The notes below the pieces were generated by a model. The model searched no databases and was not told the DNA's origin. It saw only the letters and a list, made by a program, of their open reading frames with translations. From positions 1-47,190 of the forward strand of contig JBNGIQ010009324.1 of the NCBI GenBank assembly GCA_049999765.1: a DNA stretch of 47,190 nucleotides. Reading direction: 5' to 3'. The stretch comes from Phaeoceros laevis. Taxonomy: Eukaryota; Anthocerotophyta; Anthocerotopsida; Notothyladales. How positions within the stretch are numbered: position 1 is the first letter of the stretch; every line of letters begins with the position of its first letter. Made by a program: the position numbers and the translations under genes. Positions 29,275-39,115 of this stretch are shown here, in pieces.

Positions 29275-29527
29275 TGTTAGGTGCATCTTGGACTAGGGTC
29301 GAGCTGGGGCGAGAGCTTGCGAGGGCAAAGAGAGAGCTTCACGGCGTCGGGGCTGCCTTAAGTAGCCAGCGGGCCGCGCCAAAGTCGTTGGCGCGGAACG
29401 GGTCCGTTACACCGTTGAGAGTTTAACTAGAGCTACAACTATGATTAAGTACCTGCCTAGTTAGGTCAGCTAACCCTACTCCTAACTAACCTAAGCTAGT
29501 TCCAACCCTTACGCCGTTGTCGTAACA
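29275..29527 (-). mobile_element. Probable solo LTR (253 bp)
   Basis: It begins TGTTAGGTG and ends CGTAACA, giving the TGTTA/TAACA terminal inverted repeat and TG...CA ends of an LTR. Flanks are aacag (29270-29274) and agcag (29528-29532), a possible 5-bp target duplication with one mismatch. On the minus strand there is a CTTAAGG-type TATA-like site followed by a CT-rich stretch. No internal retrotransposon domains or second LTR are in the window. Confidence 0.55.
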
Positions 29528-29584
29528 AGCAGCGTAACAAGTAGTAGTAGTAAAGAGCCGCGGGGAATTGAGCAAGCCACCACT

Positions 29585-30636
29585 TCAAGCAAGCTTGAAA
29601 GCAGCTTGAAATCTTAAAGCTGCAAGGAAGAGTGGCTGAGGTTCGATGTCTAAAGGTTCAAGGATTTCCGTCAATATCAGTGGATGGATGCATTGGAGTT
29701 CCACGCTTGACCAGCCCAGAAATAGCTTCTCGACCCATGTATGCAGCTCCATCACCACAGAGGGTTCAAGGGGTGACTTGGGCGCCTTTTTGGCAAACTT
29801 ACGTTCCGCTAAAGACTTCCAGAAGGTCTGAAATGCCCCTCGGGTGCATTCTCTATCAGGCAAACGGATCCTGAGCTCTTCCGCTGCCTGCAGAGATACC
29901 CTGGTGCAAGCCCAAATCAGGATCCTCCTCAGCCTCAAGTACTCCTTGAGGGATATGGTACCGGACCGGTTTGAAAGACTGGTTGCATCCAAATAAAGAC
30001 CAAATGCCTGCACAGAAAGCTTGCTGCCCATATCCTTGCTGCCCATATCCTGAACCATATCCTTGCTGCCCATATCCTGAACCAAACCTGCAGCCCCCGA
30101 ATCCACCTCGTCCATTATGGGCTTCTCCACTGTGTCGATTTGTTCTGCAAACTGCGTGAAACACCATACTAAGAACTCGGCATCTTTAACCTTGACTTCC
30201 GCTTTCACAGCTGCTACTAAGATGTGCATCACACACTTTCCCAACTTGGCGAGCAAAAAAAATCTAGAAGCATGCACAATCTGGAGTGCAGAAACTAATG
30301 TCGGCTTGTTCTGGACTATCGTCCCCGTATACAAAAACTCCAGTGTTGTGAGCATGGCCGGTGTGGTGATGTCTGGCAGAGGAATTTCTGCGAGCGTGTT
30401 TCGCTCATCCCGTCGGTAAGCAGGCTTTTCAGCACAGAGGACCTCGCCACCAGCAGCCATCGGCTAGCATAGACCCTGCCACTATCTTTGCAAACAAACT
30501 GTACATCACTATACACGGGATCGTTCACCAGTGCACGTAGATTCTGCTTCAGCACTTCACCCTCTTCAGTCTGGACTAGGTCTGCGGTTGGTGGAACGCT
30601 CAACACCAACGTTGCTCTCGATGGAGGCTCCCCCAT
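29585..30636 (-). CDS. BTB/POZ domain protein, with one frameshift
   Basis: From ATG 30636 the frame gives a BTB domain ('DPVYSDVQFVCKDSG', 'VYASRWLLVARSSVLKSLL', 'TDGMSE') and then runs out of frame near 30400. The continuation 'EIPLPDITTPAMLTTLEFLY' and 'TGTIVQNKP' lies in another frame and stays open to TGA at 29585-29587. One missing base (or two extra) near 30395-30405 explains this. The C-terminal part ('LKEYLRLRRILIWACTRVSL', 'LHTWVEKLFLGWSSVELQCI') looks like a BACK-type helical region. BTB proteins are usually adaptors for CUL3 ubiquitin ligases. Around 30015-30080 a Met-Gly-rich microrepeat (QDMGSKDM units) is inserted. The break could be a sequencing error or a recent null allele. 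Confidence 0.72.
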
Positions 30637-30965
30637 CACAGAATCCGTCTCTAAACGATCACACTGCTGTGTTTTCCCGCCGGTTGGGCTAGTTTGGATT
30701 TAGCGCAAGCTTTAGGGCTTCCCCTAGAAAGATCTGGAAGAGCAGTTCCATGAACCGATTGCAGAATAGATGACGTTATGCGGAGCGTAAGCAAAATGCT
30801 AGTTTGCAAAGTGTGTCAGAGACCTCCAGGGATCTCAGATATAGACTGCGATAATTCCGGTTACGCCCAGGACTCCGAGTGGGGAGTCTTCACTGGTAGT
30901 ATGCAATGGGAAAAACTGGGTTGCGCCCTAAACCCTTCCCAGTTTTCCGGAACTGGACTCCTCCT

Positions 30966-32801
30966 CTAATCCCTCCCGAGCAGTGCCATGGACCGCCACG
31001 CATCCACAAACCAGTACCAAGCAGTGTGCCGACCTTGTCCTAACTGAGTCTCGAAACAGCGCTGTCTCTCCTCCTCTCTTCGGATATCTGCAGCAAGCCA
31101 CATCTCCCAGAAGCATCTCCAGTCCAATTCGCCTGCTTGTTCTAAGCACACACCAACTTCAAACGCTTGTTGTCTATCCATATTGATCTTACTTTCCGAC
31201 TGACGCCAAGAATCAGAAGCCATCTGCCAGTCCGCATCCTGCTCTCTTCCTCTGCACAGACCTGCTTCAAAACCTAATTGTCTGTCCCACTCTCGGTTCG
31301 TCTCCGAGTGCCTCCATGAATCCATATTGTTTAGAAGCTCAATTTCCTCTTCTCTGTAGGCAGACAAGTCTGCTTCCATCTCCTGCTCCCTGACTTGCTC
31401 TCTCCTCGTTTCCACTTCATGCCACGAGTTAAGAACAGCCTCCCAATCCCGCTCCCGCTCCCTGTCCGCACAAAGACTGGTCTCCAATTGCTCCTCGAGA
31501 TGCATCTCTTTAAGTTTCTCAAGATTACGCCAGGATTCCAGGCTGCCGTGCCATGGCTGGTCTTGTTCTCTGTTTTCTCTCGGCATGGTCTCCATGCCGG
31601 CCTGGTGCACCTCCAAGTCTACCTTCTCACGGGCACGGGCAGAAGTACCAGCTCGCTCACTGTTCCTCTTGCTTCTTTCATCAAGGTGTCCCACGGACTG
31701 CAGCCTCTCGGAATCAATCATCTCCAGGTCATTGTGGTTTTGAGCTTCCGAAGTGCATTGTTCCTCCTGATCGAAATCCCTCTCCAGCTCCAGCTGTTGC
31801 CAGCTTCCAAATCTGGTGCCCCACTCCAACTCCTGCTCTCTCCCGCTGCACAATCTGGTCTCGAAGTCTTGATCAGTCATCGCGTGTCGCCAAGCATCGA
31901 AAGCAAGCTGCCACTCCCGATTTTCTTCTCTATTGGGACACAAGGCAGTCTCCTTGTGACATTGCTGTCGACTAGTGGTACTACTTTCCTGCTCAGGGCC
32001 CCCCCTCTCTTCGCAAAAGTTGTGCAATCGAGGAGTTCCATGCCTTCCTGAAAACGAGCTATCCTCAAATAGGCTCCCTGCTTGTCGCTCGTCAATGTCC
32101 GACCCCAGATTAGATTCATCATCTTCATCGGTGCGCAGACTGGCGTCAAACTCCGCTTTCCATTCTTTGAGCTTGTTACCCTCCTCCAGCAAAGCATCTA
32201 GCGCACGTTGCACATCATCCTCATATTTAGAGCTTTGTGATTCTGACCACGGCTCACATGTCTGCCTGGCTGCCCTCTGTCGGGTCACGGTGCGGCAACT
32301 TGGCCATTCATTCGGTGCCTCCTGCATAGCATCTCTGCCGAGGCTGTTGTACCTTCTGAACGGGCTCCCATCCTTGTTGCTGTGATTGCTGACTGTGCCA
32401 TGTAATATCTGTTCATCCCCAGCAGCTTTTGTTGATTGTAAGGAGTGAGAGTCCCCTTCTTCGAATTTCCTGTTCTGAGCCTTCTCCTCCTCCCTCCCGC
32501 ATATTGTGGTTTCTTGCGTTCCTCTTTCAGGAACTCCTCCCTGCTTGTGAGCTGTAGTGGCTCCAGGAAGAGCCGCATGTGTTTGTTCGTTCTCTGTCTC
32601 CACATCGCTTCCCATAGTTAACGGGCTCCCCGTCGTCCGCGCGTTCCATTTTTGTTCATTATTCTCTGCACAGGTCACTGTGACAGGAGGATCTTTGCCG
32701 GTAAATTTATCATCCGTCTGTTTGCTCTTCTCAGCACCTGCGCAGAGTTTGGGAGCACGCACCCGACATCTACCACTTCCTAACCATGCTTTCCAGGCCA
32801 T
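30966..32801 (-). CDS. Trp-repeat charged protein (second part or separate ORF)
   Basis: Open frame of 611 codons from ATG 32801. I recognise no family. The N-terminal 200 residues are low-complexity and hydrophilic. The C-terminal 330 are a tandem repeat with a W-x6-W signature: WQLAFDAW, WGTRFGSW, WHGSLESW, WEAVLNSW, a variant LLNNMDSW, WQMASDSW, WRCFWEMW and WYWFVDAW. Between successive blocks lie 28 residues of Glu/Arg-rich helix in four consecutive intervals (36-residue period), the others being shorter or, in one case, longer. Spacers carry 'FEAGLC' or 'LETSLC' followed by 'REQE' or 'RERERD'. There is no signal peptide or membrane span. The ORF begins 10 nt after the stop of the upstream ORF, in a different frame, and shares its repeat type, so both are probably exons of one gene. 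Confidence 0.6.
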   Translation of the reverse strand: MAWKAWLGSGRCRVRAPKLCAGAEKSKQTDDKFTGKDPPVTVTCAENNEQKWNARTTGSPLTMGSDVETENEQTHAALPGATTAHKQGGVPERGTQETTICGREEEKAQNRKFEEGDSHSLQSTKAAGDEQILHGTVSNHSNKDGSPFRRYNSLGRDAMQEAPNEWPSCRTVTRQRAARQTCEPWSESQSSKYEDDVQRALDALLEEGNKLKEWKAEFDASLRTDEDDESNLGSDIDERQAGSLFEDSSFSGRHGTPRLHNFCEERGGPEQESSTTSRQQCHKETALCPNREENREWQLAFDAWRHAMTDQDFETRLCSGREQELEWGTRFGSWQQLELERDFDQEEQCTSEAQNHNDLEMIDSERLQSVGHLDERSKRNSERAGTSARAREKVDLEVHQAGMETMPRENREQDQPWHGSLESWRNLEKLKEMHLEEQLETSLCADRERERDWEAVLNSWHEVETRREQVREQEMEADLSAYREEEIELLNNMDSWRHSETNREWDRQLGFEAGLCRGREQDADWQMASDSWRQSESKINMDRQQAFEVGVCLEQAGELDWRCFWEMWLAADIRREEERQRCFETQLGQGRHTAWYWFVDAWRSMALLGRD

Positions 32802-32811
32802 CTCTCTCTGG

Positions 32812-34917
32812 TTAGAGCAACCTAATTGGTGGTGCGTAGAATTGTTTGTTTACACTGAATGTGGTACCAGGGCTGCTGCCAGCTGATTTCTCATCGTCGA
32901 TCTCGTCGCTGTAGTTAGTCTCGTTGCAATAATAGGTCTCCAACTCATCATCCTTTCTTATGCTTTTCGCTTTAGTCGCAACAGCCGTTTCATTATGGTC
33001 TAGTGAGTGTCCTGTATGACCTTGCTCGGGTACTGACTGGTTTGGCTCCGACGAAGCCACACTTTTATCCGGACCAAAGCCTGCACTGGGGTTTATTTGG
33101 CCAAAAGACTCCAATACAACCTCACTGTCGTCTTTGTGTCGAGGGTCCTGTTCCAAGTTTCTTCTAGCTGCAAGCCGTTCGGTAGAATGAATTTTGACGC
33201 AAGCATCAGTCCCTGCATGTATCTCCTTACATTTGTAACTTTCCAAGTGGCTTCCAGTTGGACTAGAATGTGGAAGGTGCCGAAGCTCGTTTAGAAAGCT
33301 GGGTTCTCCTTCTCCGTCCTGCACATCTGAAGAACTTGCCAACCGTGCTCGATCTTGGGGAGCTCCGTAGGCTGCCAAATCACCTGCTCCAGCATCGGTG
33401 TCAGAGTCTAAATTTCCCAGATCAAATATATCCGACCATGCGTCATCATCGTCGGCTGCATCTTGACCAGTGTAATCGGAGTACCAGCTCTCTAGGGTTG
33501 AGTTCACTCTGTCTCTTTCCCTCTCCAGAACGGCTCCAGCCTCAAAGGCAAGGTTCTGCTTCTGCACTTCCCATTCTCTGGCCAACTGCCTCTCCCGCTC
33601 GATCTTCCTCACACCAGCATTTCTTGCCTCCAAAGCAAACCTGTGCTGAACTCGACGCTCCTGCCGCTCTTTGTCTTTGCTCCTCTCTCTCTCGATTTCC
33701 CTCTGAGTGCTCCGTCTCCCCTCCCACGACCTAACTTGGTGGTCTCTTTGGAGTCGGGAGATCCTGCTCCTCTCTCTGTCAATTGCTCTCTGCCAAGTGG
33801 ATCGAGCCTCAAGTCCCAAAGCGGCACGGGCATTATCCCTCTGCCTCTCGCGGTCGATCCACCGCTCTCTGATCTTCACTCTGGCAGCTGAGAGCCTTGC
33901 ATCCGCTCCTAAACTCTCCCGATCTTTCTGAACTTCATCCTCAACTCCCCTTCTCGCCTGCCTAGCCTTCTGCCTGCAGGCGGTTAGCTTGCATTCATTA
34001 GACCTCCGCTCCTTCTCCCACAGTGCCAGCTCACTTTGAACTCTCTCTCTCTCCCGTTTCCTGATGGTGCACAACCGAGCTTCCAGAGCCACAATTTCCT
34101 TCTCCCGCCGTCTGATTCGTTCTCTCTCCGCCTCCCTTGCAACTGCCCTCTCTCTGCACCGACTGGCCTCCTGGGTGCGCTCGACAGACTGCTTGATGGC
34201 CTCAGCCCTGCGATTCTGCTCTTGTATGATGAGGGATTCTTCCGACGCCAGACTGCTCTCAACTGGAGGAGCCTGCGCTACAGCACCCGGCAGCCTCCCG
34301 CAACAAACCGTTGCGGCAACCTCTTCAGGCTCCTCTTTTGCAATGCCACTGACCTGCTTGGACCACTCAGCTGGATCTGCGTGCTGCGCGGACTGTATCT
34401 CCTGCGACTTTCCTGTCCTGGACTCCTTGCTCTGAGTTGCTGATGAGTGGAAGGAAAGCCCTCTCTGCGTGGAAGGCTGGGAGAAGGAGCCTGACACCGA
34501 CTGCTTGTCAGGATCTCCCCCGCACAACCTATCTATCCAAATGTTTAGTCTTTTGTCAGCGTGCGTGTCCGAACTGGACTCACCCAGGGGGGTGGAACCC
34601 TTGAGAGTGCTTTCCCCACTGCGATGCGCCCCGCTAGCTGGCTCCTCTGCTACCTCGGGCAATTTCAATGTCGGAACTTCACCGACCCTGGAAGGCGAGT
34701 TCTCGTCCTTCTCCGCCTCCTGAAAATCACCGGAACATCCCTGTGCTAGCCGACCCGACGTTGCTTCTGCAGTAATACCAGGACATGGCTCGGTTTCCCC
34801 TGGCTGGCCCTGCTTGTCCCGAGGCGGATGGAGTCCGCAGTCGGCACCGGTAAAATCCTCGAACGGCTCCGGTGCCCCTGAGGAAGAGGGCGAGGAGACC
34901 ATCGCCACGGGTATCAT
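32812..34917 (-). CDS. Charged coiled-coil protein (probable first part of the Trp-repeat gene)
   Basis: Open frame of 701 codons from ATG 34917 (another ATG at 34902). Residues 1-230 are hydrophilic and probably disordered. Residues about 230-460 are extremely Arg/Glu-rich with irregular repeats of 25-31 residues around 'IDRER', 'IERER' and 'LEAR'. The last repeat, 'LAFEAGAVLERERDRVNSTL' followed by ESW, matches the FEAG...RERD...SW unit of the downstream ORF. An acidic patch (DAADDDDAW) follows, then another disordered tail. A phase-0 GT-AG pair (gtaaac at 32853, ctaaccag ending at 32808) would remove 46 nt including the stop and fuse this frame exactly to the next ORF. That is short for an intron here. 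Function is unknown; a structural or scaffold role is only a guess. Confidence 0.6.
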   Translation of the reverse strand: MIPVAMVSSPSSSGAPEPFEDFTGADCGLHPPRDKQGQPGETEPCPGITAEATSGRLAQGCSGDFQEAEKDENSPSRVGEVPTLKLPEVAEEPASGAHRSGESTLKGSTPLGESSSDTHADKRLNIWIDRLCGGDPDKQSVSGSFSQPSTQRGLSFHSSATQSKESRTGKSQEIQSAQHADPAEWSKQVSGIAKEEPEEVAATVCCGRLPGAVAQAPPVESSLASEESLIIQEQNRRAEAIKQSVERTQEASRCRERAVAREAERERIRRREKEIVALEARLCTIRKRERERVQSELALWEKERRSNECKLTACRQKARQARRGVEDEVQKDRESLGADARLSAARVKIRERWIDRERQRDNARAALGLEARSTWQRAIDRERSRISRLQRDHQVRSWEGRRSTQREIERERSKDKERQERRVQHRFALEARNAGVRKIERERQLAREWEVQKQNLAFEAGAVLERERDRVNSTLESWYSDYTGQDAADDDDAWSDIFDLGNLDSDTDAGAGDLAAYGAPQDRARLASSSDVQDGEGEPSFLNELRHLPHSSPTGSHLESYKCKEIHAGTDACVKIHSTERLAARRNLEQDPRHKDDSEVVLESFGQINPSAGFGPDKSVASSEPNQSVPEQGHTGHSLDHNETAVATKAKSIRKDDELETYYCNETNYSDEIDDEKSAGSSPGTTFSVNKQFYAPPIRLL

Positions 34918-35433
34918 GGCAACCACCGGTTATGGTGGAGGCGCGCCTGACTTCAACCGTTCCACTTGTACACGGTGGACCGAAGAGCTGCCTGACCTAA
35001 TAAACAAGTCAAGAGGCGAGCCCTCTCAGGAGTCCTACCTCTGTCGCTCCCGTGTTGTGTCCTCGTAGGCATAATTTCAGTACTGCCTGCTTCCATTACT
35101 CCTCTCTGTTGGCTCGTGCGGTTCTTGCTCAATGCCAGCTCCCGGCTCTGCGAAGGCATTTGGTCTTCACGCGCTTGCTCGTACCGCGAGGTCGTGTCGC
35201 AGTCGAGCAATGCTCCCGTGCCCCCAGTCCCTCTCTTTCTTCTGGGCGTTCAACCTGACCCGGCTGCCATGTCCTCCTTCTTGGCAGATGCTGTTTTTCC
35301 CCCTCTTTGCCTCTTTCCCCTGCATTTCTCGGAAACCAGCTGCATTTGCCGCTGCTAGACTACGAGCTGTTGCATGCGATTGGGAGGGCGACTAGGCATT
35401 TTTCTGAGCAGCCGGACTGTGAACTCTCTGGCA
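34918..35433. promoter_or_regulatory. Shared divergent 5' region
   Basis: About 515 bp between the start of the minus-strand coiled-coil gene and the start of the SKU5-like gene; it must contain both promoters and leaders. CT-rich stretches occur near 35220-35340. No TATA box is distinct. Confidence 0.5.
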
Positions 35434-37742
35434 ATGTTGCTCTGCAACCTCACACTTGAGAAGCAACTGCTGCTCCTCGTCTTCCTGCTCATTATTCCAA
35501 TTCTTAGGGCTGAAGATCCCAGCCTGTCTCTGGTTTGGAAGGTCACAAGTATCACGTCCTCTCCACTTGGTGTGCCTCAGAAGGTATGGAGACCGTTTGC
35601 CTACAGTGGTTGGTATTTTACTACTGCTGTTCTCAGTTCTCAGCCTTGAATACTCTACATGGCAGGTCATTGCGATCAATGGACAGTTTCCGGGGCCTGT
35701 GCTTCATGCCACCACGAACTGGAACCTCATCATCAACGTGTTCAACGATTTAGAGGAGCCCTTCCTGCTGACATGGTTGGTGAAGAGCTGGTCCTGGAAT
35801 CAAGGGATGCTTCTGGTTTGCCTCCTGAGTTCGTACTTTCTCAGGTTGCTGTGCTTGCTGGCTTGTCACAGGAACGGGGTGCAACTGCGGCACAACTCCT
35901 GGCAGGATGGAGTGCCTGGAACCAATTGTCCCATTCTTCCAGGGCGCAATTGGACATACCGTTTCCAAGCTAAAGACCAGATTGGGAGTTTCTTCTACTC
36001 GCCGTCCGCATTGTTCCAGAGAGCAGGTGGAGGTTTTGGTAGCATTCGTCTCGACAACAGGGTACCGATACCCGTCCCGTTTCCGCCTCCAGCAGACGAC
36101 GTCCCCTTGATGATCGGGGACTGGTACAACACGCCCTACACTGTAAGCATGGCGGGGCGTCCTCTTCAGACATTTTTGTTAGAGCACATCTTTTTCTTTG
36201 AGACTGCCACTTGCTTGACCAGATATTGCCATTTTGCAGTTACTGCGGGCGGCATTAGATGCAGGGAAGCCTCTCAGGAAGCCCGATGGGGTTCTTATTA
36301 ATGGGAAGGGCTCCCCTGGACATGGCAGCTACACAACTATAACAGTTGAACCTGGTCAGCATTGCAAGCTTCCTAGCGATTTTCCCGACAAGACAGAAAC
36401 GAACCTGTGCAGGTACTGATTACTGTGGCTGCTTGTGGCAGGTAGCACTATTCGGTTGAGGATCTCGAATGTTGGGACTTCCACGTCGCTAAATTTTAGG
36501 ATTGAAGGCCATCAACTCCTGTTAGTTGAGGCAGAGGGTTCCTACACAAAGCAGGTTCTCTACGACCATCTCGACATCCATGTGGGACAGTCCTATTCAG
36601 TGCTGGTCACTGCAAATCAGAGCCCGCGAGATTATTCTATTGTCGCAAGTGGCCGGTTTGTAGACCCTGTTATTTCTGGGGTGGCGATGCTTCACTACTC
36701 CAATTCCCAGCAAAGTGCATCCGGCCCACTACCTGCTGGACCCAAGCCTTTGGACATCCAATCTTCTCTCAAGCAAGCCCGCAGTATCAGGTCAGACCTT
36801 TGATGGGCAGCCACTGGTTTAGTAGCCTTCGGTTCCGCTTCAATGCTCTGAAGTGTGGCGTCGCGTCAAAATATATCCTGCTGCTACAACTTGACCACTG
36901 TTTCTATGCTTGTCTGCAGGTGGAACTTGAAAGCGGGTGCTGCAAGGCCGAATCCTCAAGGTTCATTCCACTACGGAAGCATTAAGGTTGCAAAAACTTT
37001 CGTCTTCGCCAACTCAGCTCCCGTAATAAACGGCAGGCAACGCTATGCTGTGAACGATGTGTCCTTTGTGGTTCCAGATACAGCAATAAAGCTAGCCGAT
37101 TTCTTCAAGATTGGTGGTGTTTTTCAGTTGAGTGGCATTCCTGAAACCCCGTCGGGCTGGAATCCCACTCTAGGCACGCCAGTGCTGTCTGGCGATTACC
37201 GTGCTTTTGTGGAGATAGTGTTCCAGAATAACGAGAATGACATTCAATCCTGGCATATTGATGGATATGCTTTCTTCGTGGTTGGGTAGGGTCTTCGCAT
37301 TCCTTTAACTTCATGCAGCCCGCTCTAGTTCTATTGTCGTTGGTAACGTGATGGAAGCACGGAATTTTGGATGCAGGTTCGATCTTGGCTCTTGGAGCTC
37401 CATCGATAGGAAGTCCTACAATTTAAAAAATGCTGTGGCTCGAAGCACAACCCAGGTATGTGGTTACCACTATCAGTCCCTGGCCTTTGATGCACTGTCA
37501 CACTTTTATGCTTCGTGTCTCTGATCTTACTCTTCTCGCAGGTGTATCCCGGTGCATGGACTGCAGTACTAGTAGAACTGGACAACGTGGGTTTGTGGAA
37601 TGTTCGTTCTCAGACCTTGCATAGGCAATACCTCGGTCAGGAATTCTATCTAAGGGTGTATGACCCAGCGAAATCGCTGAGATCTGAGTACGCACCCCCT
37701 GATAACGTACTACTTTGTGGGGCTGCCAAGAAGCGCAAGTGA
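35434..37742 (+). CDS. SKU5-similar (SKS) multicopper-oxidase-like protein
   Basis: Eight exons join in phase to 546 residues: 35434-35583, 35666-35775, 35872-36142, 36240-36354, 36442-36790, 36920-37285, 37377-37455 and 37542-37742 (TGA). An upstream in-frame ATG at 35374 would add 20 residues before the signal peptide 'LLLLVFLLIIPILRA', so 35434 is preferred. Three cupredoxin domains match plant SKU5-similar proteins: 'SPLGVPQK', 'VIAINGQFPGP', 'GTNCPILPGRNWTYRFQAKD', 'QIGSFFYSPS', 'LNFRIEGHQLLLVEAEGSYT', 'GAARPNPQGSFHYG', 'WHIDGYAFFVVG' and 'YPGAWTAVL'. The laccase copper ligands are replaced: NGVQLRH where laccases have HxHG, and WHIDGYAFF in place of HPxHLHGH. It is therefore probably a non-enzymatic secreted cell-wall protein involved in directional growth. 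The C-terminus (AAKKRK) has no GPI signal, unlike SKU5 itself. Confidence 0.95.
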
Positions 37743-38590
37743 TTGAAGTGCTGCTTGACAGTGGTGAACACGCCAAAATTGATGCGTAGTTAAATAGCCT
37801 TTGGTCTATCCAGACATGGGCTTGCACGGCCTAACCTGGCTTGCGCTGGGCTTGGTGCCTGTGGTTGTGTGAACGTTCATGGGTTATTACTCAGTTCACT
37901 GACTGTTGCATGGATAAGTGGCACCATGTTTCATGGGTGATGACTCGGAATTTCGGAATTGTTCACTTGTAATTAAATGCATACTTCGTCCTACCAGCAC
38001 TGGGAACTGCGCAAGAAAGGTAGGGCCCGTTGGGACAACATAGAAAGCAAGTAGACCCTGACATGAGAGCTCAACCAAAACTGGAAACATCAAACATACC
38101 GCAGGTGATTCTATGGTGGCATGTGCTTGGATGGATCTCAGTCATGCTAGACGATCTGGTACCTTTTAGACGATGCACTTTTCTGAGTACTAAATCTCAA
38201 ACACTTTGCTGGTTCATAAACCCTCAGATGGCTAGAATTCTTGATAGAGGTAATTTGTCTATGCAAGCTGTAAGAACGACCACACTAGGGTTGTCCAGCT
38301 CCGGCAGTAAGTTCTGCAGTCCAGCACCGTAACCAAACAAATCTGAGGACTATGAAAGACAAACTTGAGAGACATGAAGACGTCATGGTGTAGCCACACA
38401 CGGTGATGCTGGAATACAAGGGCTTTCAAGCACATTTTCGGCGAAAGCGAAGTCCCCCAAACCACTAAACTGTCAACACACTTTTTGTGCGCAATCAGGA
38501 GCTTCACCTATCAACACACTGCCACAGAACATGGAGCAACTAAGACCCACACATACTGAACTAAACAGCTGTAACAAGCTAAGTACTCGT
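37743..38590. other. Intergenic, convergent 3' flanks
   Basis: Lies between the SKS stop and the VOC gene stop, so it contains two 3'UTRs. No gene, RNA gene or repeat is recognised. Confidence 0.6.
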
Positions 38591-39115
38591 CTAATGTGGC
38601 TCAGACGAAGGAGCTGACAACTGCTCCCCTGCCTGTTGTGCCTGTCCCTTTTCCTTTTCTTTGGCAACGTGCTCCGCAACTCCCTCGGCATTCATCCAGA
38701 AAACTTCCCACAAGTGCCCGTCGGGGTCGTGAAAGCTGCCGCCGTACATGAAGCCAGAGTCATTGGTTTCGTTAGCAGGCAGCCCGCCTCCCGCCAGCGC
38801 AGCTTGCACCAGCTCGTCCACGCGCTGCTTGCTCTCCACCTCCAGGGCGACGATGGCCTCGGTTCCCTTGTGGCCGTCCACAATCTCCTTCTTGGTGAAG
38901 GTCTTGAAGAAGGGCTCCGTCAGGAACATGGCGTAGATGTGGTCACTGATGGCGATGCAAGCCGCATACTCGTTGCTGAACCGCTCGTCCAGCTTGAAGC
39001 CAAGTGTCTTGGTAAAGAAGTGGGTGGACTTGGCCAGATCCTTGACGGGCAGGTTGACGAACACTTTGGGGTACGCGCCCGCTGGTGCGGGGGTGCCAGG
39101 ACCCGCTTCCGCCAT
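38591..39115 (-). CDS. VOC superfamily (glyoxalase/bleomycin-resistance-like) protein, bacterial type
   Basis: Intronless, 174 residues from ATG 39115 to TAG 38591-38593. Core: 'KVFVNLPVKDLAKSTHFFTK', 'TLGFKLDERFSNEYAACIAI', 'IYAMFLTEPFFKTFTKKEI', 'EVESKQRVDELVQAALAGGG' and 'SGFMYGGSFHDPDGHLWEVF'. This is the compact single-domain VOC family common in bacteria (often annotated lactoylglutathione lyase-related). Plant glyoxalase I is longer and differs. The paired beta-alpha-beta-beta-beta modules usually bind a metal, and the substrate cannot be told from sequence. The Ala/Gly-rich start and the Lys/Gln-rich tail (KEKEKGQAQQ) are additions to the bacterial core. There is no transit peptide. 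The coding part is richer in G+C than its neighbours. Transfer from bacteria is plausible but unproven. Confidence 0.88.
   Translation of the reverse strand: MAEAGPGTPAPAGAYPKVFVNLPVKDLAKSTHFFTKTLGFKLDERFSNEYAACIAISDHIYAMFLTEPFFKTFTKKEIVDGHKGTEAIVALEVESKQRVDELVQAALAGGGLPANETNDSGFMYGGSFHDPDGHLWEVFWMNAEGVAEHVAKEKEKGQAQQAGEQLSAPSSEPH

Noticed and set aside
31395-34926. Long plus-strand open frames opposite the Trp-repeat and coiled-coil ORFs
   Set aside because: They are antisense shadows of Arg/Glu-rich codons, giving Ser/Leu-rich text with no domain. The minus strand carries the regular repeats.
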